From Bryobacterales bacterium (GTDB taxonomy: Bacteria > Acidobacteriota > Terriglobia > Bryobacterales > Bryobacteraceae), in contig DOZZ01000270.1 of NCBI GenBank assembly GCA_003517725.1, forward strand, positions 2,792-8,374: DNA of 5,583 nt. The letters run 5' to 3'. The first letter of the stretch is position 1; each line of letters begins with the position of its first letter. Shown here piece after piece: positions 1-5,583 of this stretch. Position numbers and translations under genes: made by a program. A model generated the notes under the pieces. That model did no database searches. It saw only the letters and a list, made by a program, of their open reading frames with translations, and had not been told where the DNA came from.

Positions 1-1608
1 CGGCTGCGGCCAGCGAATCTCCACCCAGTCGATCTTGGAATTCTTGCCCGCGCCCAGCACCTCGCGCGGATCGTGCGACGACAGATAGCTGCCGCCGCTG
101 GTCTTCAAACGCGTGCGCTTCTGGCCGCCCGCCGACCACGTGATGCGCGCGCCGATCGCGTCGCGGTTGCAGCGCGTGCCCTGCAGCTTCAACCCCAGCC
201 AGTGATTTCCGGCCGCCGCATTGTTCTTCAACAGCACCGGCGCGCCGCCGTTGGTGGCAATTAGGACGTCCACCGCGCCGTCGTTGTTGAAGTCGCCCAC
301 CGCCAGGCCGCGCGCCGGGTACGGCTTGGTGAACGCGGGTCCTCCCTTATCGGTCACGTTGACCAGCTTGCCGCCCTCCTGATGGAACAGCAGCAGCGGC
401 TCTTTATATTTCACCTGCGCCGAATAGTTCTCGATCATGTCGTCGGGATGGCCGTTGGCCAGCAGCAGGTCCACGTTGCCGTCGTTGTCGTAATCGAAAA
501 ACTTCAGGCCCCAGCCGCTCAACAGGCGCGTCGCCTGCGCCACGCTGTTCTTATGCGCGACGTCGGTGAACGACTCGTCTTTGTTATTGCGGTAGAGCGA
601 GAACATCTCCTGATCGACGTTGGCGACGAACAGGTCCTGGTAGCCGGTCTGGAAGACATCGGCCGCGTCCACGCCCATGCCGGAACGCGCCTGCCCGTTG
701 TCGCTGAAGCCCACGCCGGCCGCCAGCGCCATCTCTTCCCACTTTGTTTTGCCGCTGCCGTCCTTGCCGCGATTCACGAACAGGAAATTCTGCACCGTGT
801 CGTTGGCGACGAATAAATCCATCAACCCGTCATTGTTGATATCCGTCGCGACCACGCCCAGACCCTTGCCCAGCGCCTTCTCAATATCGGTGCCCTTGGT
901 GACGTCGGTGAACGTGCCGTCGCCGTTGTTGTGATAAAGGTAGCTCGGCGTGCCCTTGAAGACGCGCGGAATGCAGTAGTAGTGGTGGCCCAGTTTGTTG
1001 TCGCCGCACGAAAGATGGTCCTTCGTGCCGTAGTCGACGAAGCTGCACAAAAACAGATCGAGCTTGCCGTCATTGTCGTAGTCGAACCACACCGCGCTGG
1101 TGGTCCAACCAGGCGTGCTCAGCCCCGCTTTTTGCGTGACGTCGGTGAAGGTGCCATCGTGATTGTTCCGGTATAGCGTGCACTTCCCGTAGGCTGTGAC
1201 GAAAATGTCGGGGAAGCCGTCGTTGTCGAAATCGCCCACCGCCACGCCCATGCCAAAGGCGTTGCCCGCCACGCCGGCCTTGTCCGTGACGTCCGTGAAG
1301 GTGCCGTCGCGATTGTTCTTGTAAAGCGCGTTTTTCAACGGCTTCTTCGGATGATAAAAGTCGGACGGCCCGCTGTTGATCAGAAAAATGTCCATCCATC
1401 CATCGTTGTCGTAATCGAGAAACGCGCATCCAGGCCCTAATGTTTCCGGCAGATAGCGCTCGTCCGACATCGCGTTTTCATGCTTCCAGGCGATGCCGCT
1501 GGCCGCGGGCGGAACCTCTTCAAACAACGGGGCGGTTTGCGCGGGCAGCAAGCGCGCGGCGCTGTAGCCGGCGGTCAGGGCAAGCATCTGGCGGCGAGTC
1601 AAAGACAT
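1..1608 (-). CDS. Secreted FG-GAP/VCBS beta-propeller protein with C-terminal UnbV/ASPIC domain (CRTAC1-like), 3' end cut off by the window edge
   Basis: Seen: 536 codons are open from ATG at 1608 to base 1, with no stop, so the C-terminus is missing. Residues 1-26 form a signal peptide with a twin-arginine-like motif (T4-R5-R6-Q-M-L), then a hydrophobic stretch; cleavage is likely near residues 23-26. Six canonical DxDxDG-type calcium loops start at D65, D126, D176, D256, D372 and D439, and a seventh, degenerate one starts at D317, which fits a seven-bladed propeller. Blades often begin with an '[11 protein letters not shown]' strand. An insertion at about 189-223 carries C201 and C212, as is common in this family. 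Residues from about 468 ('[11 protein letters not shown]', 'AIGARI', 'YLSSHDPRE', 'VEIRWP') are the UnbV/ASPIC domain, normally about 20-30 residues longer. Known: such proteins are extracellular or periplasmic and calcium-binding; most have no assigned biochemical role. Inference: surface binding or adhesion rather than catalysis. The start at 1608 is preferred over an in-frame ATG at 1626 because GGGTGAAG (minus strand) lies 8 bases upstream. Confidence 0.93.
   Translation of the reverse strand, partial: MSLTRRQMLALTAGYSAARLLPAQTAPLFEEVPPAASGIAWKHENAMSDERYLPETLGPGCAFLDYDNDGWMDIFLINSGPSDFYHPKKPLKNALYKNNRDGTFTDVTDKAGVAGNAFGMGVAVGDFDNDGFPDIFVTAYGKCTLYRNNHDGTFTDVTQKAGLSTPGWTTSAVWFDYDNDGKLDLFLCSFVDYGTKDHLSCGDNKLGHHYYCIPRVFKGTPSYLYHNNGDGTFTDVTKGTDIEKALGKGLGVVATDINNDGLMDLFVANDTVQNFLFVNRGKDGSGKTKWEEMALAAGVGFSDNGQARSGMGVDAADVFQTGYQDLFVANVDQEMFSLYRNNKDESFTDVAHKNSVAQATRLLSGWGLKFFDYDNDGNVDLLLANGHPDDMIENYSAQVKYKEPLLLFHQEGGKLVNVTDKGGPAFTKPYPARGLAVGDFNNDGAVDVLIATNGGAPVLLKNNAAAGNHWLGLKLQGTRCNRDAIGARITWSAGGQKRTRLKTSGGSYLSSHDPREVLGAGKNSKIDWVEIRWPQP
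557..1317 (-). repeat. Dispersed 32-base coding repeats of the propeller blades
   Basis: Near-identical 32-base units lie at 899-930, 1136-1167 and 1286-1317, with a more diverged copy at about 557-588. On the minus strand each encodes an '[11 protein letters not shown]'-type segment (residues 98-108, 148-158 and 227-237; the diverged copy encodes '[10 protein letters not shown]'). The first two protein copies are 50 residues apart. The next is 79 residues on, because of the insertion carrying C201 and C212. This is a protein-level blade repeat with high nucleotide identity, not a mobile or intergenic repeat. Confidence 0.75.
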
Positions 1609-1616
1609 GTGGGGAG

Positions 1617-1624
1617 CTTCACCC
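1617..1624 (-). promoter_or_regulatory. Probable ribosome binding site deciding the start at 1608
   Basis: The minus strand reads GGGTGAAG here, 8 bases before the ATG at 1608. It contains GGTGA, which pairs with the 3' end of 16S rRNA. The alternative in-frame ATG at 1624-1626 overlaps this site and has only an A/C-rich stretch (GCAATACA) before it, with no Shine-Dalgarno match. The start at 1608 also places the twin arginines at residues 5-6, as expected for a signal peptide. Confidence 0.5.
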
Positions 1625-1802
1625 ATTGTATTGCGTGCACCGGCGTCAGTTGGGGTACATCCTTATTGCGAACCACGTGGCCTCTTGTTACCTCTCTGGT
1701 GTGCTGAAACGGACCTTTGGCCCGGTTTATCGCCGTGCCTTCCGTAGCAAACGATTTCAAGCCGCTCTAAACTTTTTGAAGGGACGTTCCGATTACTACA
1801 AC

Positions 1803-1806
1803 AGGA
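1803..1806 (+). promoter_or_regulatory. Ribosome binding site for the 88-residue protein
   Basis: AGGA, followed by A, lies 7 bases before the ATG at 1814. This is standard spacing and supports both the start choice and the reality of the small gene. A second, weaker AGG directly abuts the ATG and is too close to act. Confidence 0.55.
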
Positions 1807-1813
1807 ACTCAGG

Positions 1814-2080
1814 ATGTCTACTCAATCGGCGCTGCGCGATAGCATTGAAGAACTTTCGGAATTGCGGAAAGGCGAGCCGGAGAATGTGCCGTCGTTATTA
1901 CGGCTGCTTGACGCTGTTTACGCTCAGGCCATGACGGCCGAGCAGCCCGGAGCTGCCCAAAGCGCCCGCATTTTGGGTGAGAGCATCGAGAGCGCCGTGC
2001 GCAACGGGAGCGCGCCGCATCGCATTGGCGCCATCATCGATTCAGCCCTCGAACGCCTGCGCCGGAAGTGCGCTGCATGA
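1814..2080 (+). CDS. Small hypothetical protein, 88 residues, predicted all-helical
   Basis: I do not recognise this protein. Seen: ATG at 1814, TGA at 2078-2080, and an AGGA ribosome binding site 7 bases upstream. An in-frame TAG at 1745-1747 bounds the frame, and no earlier start codon lies between it and the ATG. The product looks like four amphipathic helices split by proline or glycine turns: about 2-19, 26-42, 45-63 and 68-86. It is rich in Ala, Glu, Arg and Ser, ends in a basic segment ('LERLRRKCAA') and has a single cysteine, C86. It has no signal peptide or membrane segment, so it is probably cytoplasmic. Known zinc-binding and helix-turn-helix patterns are not evident. Codon use is typical for a high-G+C genome but less extreme at third positions than in the two large neighbours. 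It is divergent from the propeller gene and convergent with the protease gene, whose stop lies 6 bases away. A regulatory or adaptor role would be guesswork. Confidence 0.72.
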   Translation: MSTQSALRDSIEELSELRKGEPENVPSLLRLLDAVYAQAMTAEQPGAAQSARILGESIESAVRNGSAPHRIGAIIDSALERLRRKCAA

Positions 2081-2086
2081 GCTGTT

Positions 2087-5000
2087 CTATTTGACCGGTA
2101 AGTTGACGGCCGGCGACGTCGCTCCGCCGATGGTGATCACGACGGGCTGCACGCCGGGCGCGATGTCGGCAGGAACCGTCACGTTTACTTGATATAAGCC
2201 CGCGAAACCCGGCGCCAGCCCGCTGAATTGCACCGCTGCCGGCCGGGTGCCAATGGTGACGACCGGCGTCTCCAGTGTCTGGGCCAGCGGATTGGTGGGC
2301 GCCGGGAAACCGGAAGGCGGCGTATTGCTCACGGGCCCCAGTGCATTGGCATAAAGCTGCGCCATGTGGCCGCGCGCTACCGCGTTGCCTGAGCCGATCA
2401 GCGTGTAGTTCTCATCGAGCGCCGCCGCTACGCTGGCGTTGAGCGTGGCATCGGTGTAAGCAAACAAAGCTGGGGCCGCGGCAGCTACCGGCACCGTCAC
2501 GACCTTGCCATACGAATCTTCAATCGTCACTTTTATCTTGGCCGACGTCTGTCCGGCCAGTTCCCAGGGCACCTGCACGTTGACCTGGCCGCCGCTCACG
2601 TAATAGAGCCGGCCCGGCACACTGACGCTACCCGCGTCGAAACTAACGAACACAGTATCGAGCGCCAGCGGCAGAACGGCGCTGCCGTTGACATCCGCGA
2701 AATCCGCTAAACCGGATCCAAAGATCGAAATAAACGCGCCAGGTACAATCGCACCGGGCTTGAAACTGGCCGCGTCGGTGATGCCGTTGTCCTGAATCGT
2801 GGGCTGCGGCCGCGCCTGGTTGCTGAACGTAAGCTTCTGGCCCTCGACCAGCACGTTGACCGTTTCGGCGCAGATGTGGAGGCACTGGTTGGGCCCCAAG
2901 GTGACGTCGGTGTGCGCGATGCCGAACTGGTTGGTGCTGGTGTCGGTATTCTTTAAGCTCCCGGCCGACCCCGCCAGCATCGAGAAAGCCACGGGCAGCG
3001 CCGGCACCGGAACTCCGTACTGGTCTACCACCTTAAAGGAGACACCGCCCTCTAAATCCTGGCCCACCGTGCCGGTGAGTCCATCGCCATTGAACTTGAT
3101 GTAATCGGCGGCCTTGCCGTCGCCCACCACATAGAGATAGGGCGCGTGCAGCGGCGCCGCGCCGCCGGTCACTTCCAGCGCGCCCTCATAAATACCAGGG
3201 CTCGGCTGCGTGCCGCTTAGCGCCAGCATTACGGTGGCGCTGCTGTTGGGCGCGATGGTCAGCGAAGCCGGCGTCACCGTTAGCTGCGTAGCCGCGTCGG
3301 CCGTGGTACGGGTGACGCTCAGCGTCAGCGCCACGGCGGCGGAACTGAAATTGGTCAGCAGTAAGGACTGCGCTTGCGCCACGGCACCAGACGGTAGGGC
3401 CCCGAACGACACCGACGCCGGTTCCACCGTCAGCGAGGACGTCAAAGCCGCGCCCGCGTCCATGCGGCCACCACCCACCTCGAGCACACTGCCGGGCGCG
3501 TCAGCGGTCCTGAAGACGGACACGGTGGCGCGGTCGGCCGTATTCACCAGCGCCGATTTCACCTGGGACGGCGTAAACGTGGGGTGCCTTTGGAGCACCA
3601 GCGCCGCGCCTCCGGCCACCATCGGCGTGGCGAAACTGGTGCCGTCGGCCACTGCGTAACGTTCGGGTGAGTAGAGATCGCCGTACAGATCGTAGTTTTG
3701 CGCCGCCATGTAAATGGCGTAGCCGGGCGCCGCAATGTCGGGCTTCAGGCCGGCCGTGCCCAGCACCGGACCGAGCGAGGAAAAACTGGTCACCACGTCC
3801 GCCTTGGCGCTGACTTCAAGATAATAGTGCGGCAGCGTGGCTGTTAAATCGGCGTTACCCGCCAGCAGCGTCTTCAGGCTGGCGCCATCGCTCGAGGCAA
3901 TGCTTACCACCGGAATCGGGCTGGCCGCCAGGCCGCCCATCGGCACTACCTCGGTATCGTTCGTGTTGACGACGATCATGCCCACGCCGCCCGCCGCCGC
4001 AACGTTTTGTGCTTTCACCGCGAAGGTGCACGTGCCGCGCGTCACCAGCACGATTTTTCCGCTGACCGGACTGAGCGCCGCGCAGGCCAGCGCATCGCCG
4101 GCCTTCACCACATCCACTAGAGGCGCCGTCAGGCTGCTGGGCGGCGCGATGCTGTCGCCCGGGTTTTCCAGAATCTGTTGCAGCGAGCCAGGCACGTTGG
4201 AGCCGTCAATTTTGATGACTGGCGAAAAATCATGCGCGTTGGTGGTCGCGGCCACGGTGATGGCGCTGGCCGCGATGCCCGGCGAATCGATACTGTCCAG
4301 CGTGGATACCGCTGAGCCGGAGCCGTTGTCGTTGCCCGCGGCAACGACCACCGTCATGCCGGCCTTGATGGCATTCTCGACCGCCGCGGAATCCAGATCG
4401 CAGGGCACGCCGGCCGCATTACCGCATGCCGGGCCGGTATCCGCCGGACCCGTAAAAGCCGGCCCTCCAAGCGACAGCACCGCGATCTGCATGCCATCCT
4501 TCACGGCGTCTTCGAGCGCCGGACCGATAGCGCTTGAATCGGTGAAGCCGTTGATCTCCGCCGATCCGAAAATTTTGTAGTTCCCGAGAAAAGCGCGCGG
4601 CGCGACTCCCATAATGGTGGCCAGCGGCCCCACCGCCGACTCACCCGCGGCGACCGATGCCACCGCCGTGCCATGCCCCACCAGGTCGCGCACCGAGTAA
4701 TCGTCGGGCCGCGAGTTGACTGCCGGATCGCTACCGGCGCCCGTGGCCAGGTTGGCCACATAGCTGCGCGCCACGATCACCTTATTCGTGGTGAAAGCGC
4801 AATCGGAGACACGCGGACAAATCGGGAACCCCGCCGGCGGCGTCAAACTGTTGTCGAGAAAGGTGGGGTGAGTTTGGTCAATGCCGCTATCCAGGATCGC
4901 GATCTTGATGCCGAGGCCCGCCTGGCTCATACCGCCCAGTTGGTCCCAGGCCGCGGGCGCGTTCACCACCTGCACCGCCCGATTCAGTTGCGCGTGGTAG

Positions 5001-5341
5001 CGGCGCACCGGCACCACGCCCTTTACGCCGGGAAGCACTCTTAAGGCCGGCACCTGGTCCGGCGCGGCATTCACGAAGACGGCGTTGAGCAGATGCTGCA
5101 TCGCGGCCGTGACGACTACGCGGCGCGCGTGCAACTCCGCCGTGAGAATCGCCTGTTTCGCCAAAATGGAAGCGCGCCGGCCGGACGTTTGCAGCCCCTG
5201 CAATGGCGTACGCGCGCCGAAGCTTTCGATCAGGGGCGCGTCGTCCAGAATCAAGGCATATTTCTGAGGAGCTTGTCCGTAGAGCGACGGAATAAAAGTA
5301 CAGGAGATGAATATAGAGGCCCAGCGAGGATGAATGGCCAT
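2087..5341 (-). CDS. Secreted subtilisin-family (S8, Vpr-like) serine protease with PA insert, Ig-like domains and Solibacter C-terminal domain
   Basis: A complete 1084-residue extracellular endopeptidase. Seen: a signal peptide at about 1-24 (R6, then a hydrophobic segment; cleavage near G22-A24) and an I9-like propeptide at about 66-120 ('NAVFVNAAPDQVPAL'). The S8 triad is D151 ('IAILDSGID'), H223 ('GHGTAVASV') and S569 ('DGTSFATPMVAGGAA'); N337 ('VVAAGNDNG') is the oxyanion residue. A PA domain at about 375-510 is inserted between N337 and S569, as in Vpr-type subtilases; it usually affects substrate access. Residues 636-740 form an Ig/Fn3-like domain and 746-842 a Big_1-like Ig domain ('VSFKVVDQYGVPVPALPVAFS'). 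Residues about 849-1084 match the Solibacter C-terminal domain (TIGR03437 type), whose function is unknown. The eight cysteines after the signal peptide fall in four close pairs, which suggests disulfides and export. An in-frame TAA three codons upstream makes 5341 the first ATG; the Shine-Dalgarno is weak. All key residues are present, so it should be active. Substrates cannot be read from the sequence; nutrient protein breakdown is the likely role. Confidence 0.95.
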   Translation of the reverse strand: MAIHPRWASIFISCTFIPSLYGQAPQKYALILDDAPLIESFGARTPLQGLQTSGRRASILAKQAILTAELHARRVVVTAAMQHLLNAVFVNAAPDQVPALRVLPGVKGVVPVRRYHAQLNRAVQVVNAPAAWDQLGGMSQAGLGIKIAILDSGIDQTHPTFLDNSLTPPAGFPICPRVSDCAFTTNKVIVARSYVANLATGAGSDPAVNSRPDDYSVRDLVGHGTAVASVAAGESAVGPLATIMGVAPRAFLGNYKIFGSAEINGFTDSSAIGPALEDAVKDGMQIAVLSLGGPAFTGPADTGPACGNAAGVPCDLDSAAVENAIKAGMTVVVAAGNDNGSGSAVSTLDSIDSPGIAASAITVAATTNAHDFSPVIKIDGSNVPGSLQQILENPGDSIAPPSSLTAPLVDVVKAGDALACAALSPVSGKIVLVTRGTCTFAVKAQNVAAAGGVGMIVVNTNDTEVVPMGGLAASPIPVVSIASSDGASLKTLLAGNADLTATLPHYYLEVSAKADVVTSFSSLGPVLGTAGLKPDIAAPGYAIYMAAQNYDLYGDLYSPERYAVADGTSFATPMVAGGAALVLQRHPTFTPSQVKSALVNTADRATVSVFRTADAPGSVLEVGGGRMDAGAALTSSLTVEPASVSFGALPSGAVAQAQSLLLTNFSSAAVALTLSVTRTTADAATQLTVTPASLTIAPNSSATVMLALSGTQPSPGIYEGALEVTGGAAPLHAPYLYVVGDGKAADYIKFNGDGLTGTVGQDLEGGVSFKVVDQYGVPVPALPVAFSMLAGSAGSLKNTDTSTNQFGIAHTDVTLGPNQCLHICAETVNVLVEGQKLTFSNQARPQPTIQDNGITDAASFKPGAIVPGAFISIFGSGLADFADVNGSAVLPLALDTVFVSFDAGSVSVPGRLYYVSGGQVNVQVPWELAGQTSAKIKVTIEDSYGKVVTVPVAAAAPALFAYTDATLNASVAAALDENYTLIGSGNAVARGHMAQLYANALGPVSNTPPSGFPAPTNPLAQTLETPVVTIGTRPAAVQFSGLAPGFAGLYQVNVTVPADIAPGVQPVVITIGGATSPAVNLPVK

Positions 5342-5583
5342 CTCAGCACTTTATTACACGGTCCCTGAAATCGGGCGAATTAATACAAAATTGCACAAAA
5401 GAGCTTGCACTCGAGAAATTAGTGCCGGGATTCAGGGAATTTCTCTTCGGAATTGTTGGGTGTTTATCGGGCGAGCTATCCGGTACACCGAAGCGAAGTG
5501 TCCTCTTAACGAACAAAGCCAATTTGGGGAGGGAGGAAACAGGGGTTTTTCGTTTGTTTTGTTCAATAGTTTCCGACGAGCGG
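5342..5583. other. Gene-free upstream region of the protease
   Basis: No coding sequence or RNA gene is recognisable in these 242 bases, which are clearly A+T-richer than the genes. They probably hold the protease promoter and leader. Small repeated elements are present: TTGCAC at 5391-5396 and 5405-5410, ATCGGGCGA at 5370-5378 and 5466-5474, and an 8-base inverted pair at 5362-5369 and 5431-5438. On the plus strand a G-rich run (5526-5545) is followed by a T-rich stretch (5546-5563). No stable hairpin precedes the T-rich stretch, so I do not call a terminator. Confidence 0.6.
5379..5387 (-). promoter_or_regulatory. Weak candidate extended -10 element for the protease gene
   Basis: The minus strand reads TGTATTAAT, which can be taken as TGn plus ATTAAT (four of six matches to the -10 consensus). 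It lies about 38 bases before the ATG at 5341, which would give a leader of about 30 bases. No good -35 box is present at 16-18 bases upstream, so the call rests on the extended -10 form and on position alone. A second A+T-rich hexamer (minus-strand TAATAA, 5351-5356) is probably too close to the start codon. Confidence 0.2.

Larger units (their letters stand above)
1609..1813. promoter_or_regulatory. Divergent intergenic region between the propeller gene and the 88-residue gene
   Basis: These 205 bases separate two genes transcribed away from each other, so promoters for both should lie here. I see no convincing -35/-10 pair for either. On the minus strand a TTGAAA followed 23 bases later by GATAAA is too widely spaced for a standard sigma-70 promoter. 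On the plus strand TAAACT at 1768-1773 could be a -10 but has no matching -35. A perfect 8-base palindrome, CCACGTGG, lies at 1673-1680 and could be a regulator site, though one such palindrome can occur by chance. The stretch around 1750-1810 is A+T-richer than the flanking genes. Confidence 0.35.

Noticed and set aside
382..816. A 144-codon plus-strand open frame rich in Val, His and Gln
   Set aside because: It mirrors the propeller repeats on the opposite strand; the repeated 'D-N-D-G' codons read backwards give this composition.
557..1317. Regularly spaced repeats that might suggest a CRISPR-like array
   Set aside because: The units encode propeller blade strands in one continuous reading frame, the spacing is uneven (150 and 237 bases), and the intervening sequence is coding.
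1440..1934. A 164-codon plus-strand open frame
   Set aside because: It runs antisense to the start of the propeller gene, through the intergenic region and into the small gene in another frame. Its translation is rich in Arg and Cys with no domain pattern, and the two genes it overlaps have clear coding support.
3837..4580. A 247-codon plus-strand open frame, and a 149-codon one at 3210-3659
   Set aside because: Both lie fully antisense to the protease, whose domains and catalytic motifs are unambiguous there. Long antisense frames are expected in high-G+C genes, and the translations are low-complexity Ala/Ser/Thr/Pro-rich.
5300..5302. Lipoprotein signal at C14 of the protease
   Set aside because: The residues before the cysteine (F-I-S) fit the lipobox poorly and the hydrophobic segment continues past it, so an ordinary signal peptide is more likely; it is not fully excluded.
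5362..5438. 8-base inverted repeat TCCCTGAA/TTCAGGGA
   Set aside because: The arms are 61 bases apart and do not extend with pairing on either side; a match of this length in about 240 bases is expected fairly often by chance.
5526..5563. G-rich run then T-rich stretch: possible terminator or G-quadruplex
   Set aside because: No complementary stem precedes the T-rich stretch, and only three runs of three or more G are present, one fewer than a standard three-tetrad quadruplex needs.

Overview
The window reads as chromosomal DNA from a high-G+C bacterium, most likely an acidobacterium of the Solibacter/Bryobacter group (Bryobacterales). The strongest clue is the last ~235 residues of the large protease. 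They match the pattern I know as the Solibacter C-terminal domain (TIGR03437 type), with an early 'GAFISIFGSGLA' block, a 'YYVSGGQVNVQVPWEL' core and a 'GLAPGFAGLYQVNVTVP' block near the end. A second clue is a secreted FG-GAP/ASPIC-UnbV (CRTAC1-like) protein, a family abundant in these genomes. The assignment rests on recognition, not on a search.

Layout, left to right. (1) Bases 1-1608, minus strand: most of a secreted calcium-binding beta-propeller protein, cut by the left edge inside its C-terminal UnbV/ASPIC domain. (2) Bases 1609-1813: a divergent intergenic region between that gene and a small plus-strand gene. (3) Bases 1814-2080, plus strand: an 88-residue, probably all-helical protein of unknown function with a good ribosome binding site. 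(4) Bases 2087-5341, minus strand: a complete 1084-residue secreted subtilisin-type protease. Its order is signal peptide, I9-like propeptide, S8 catalytic domain with an inserted PA domain, two Ig-like domains, and the Solibacter C-terminal domain. (5) Bases 5342-5583: an A+T-richer upstream region with no gene, probably holding the protease promoter.

Both large products are exported, so the window looks like part of an extracellular degradation or surface-protein repertoire. Nothing shows that the three genes form an operon: 1-1608 and 1814-2080 are divergent, and 1814-2080 and 2087-5341 converge with a 6-base gap and no visible terminator. I see no mobile element, CRISPR array, tRNA or rRNA. 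I do not find a clear new multi-gene system. The least explained items are the 88-residue orphan and the role of the protease's C-terminal domain.
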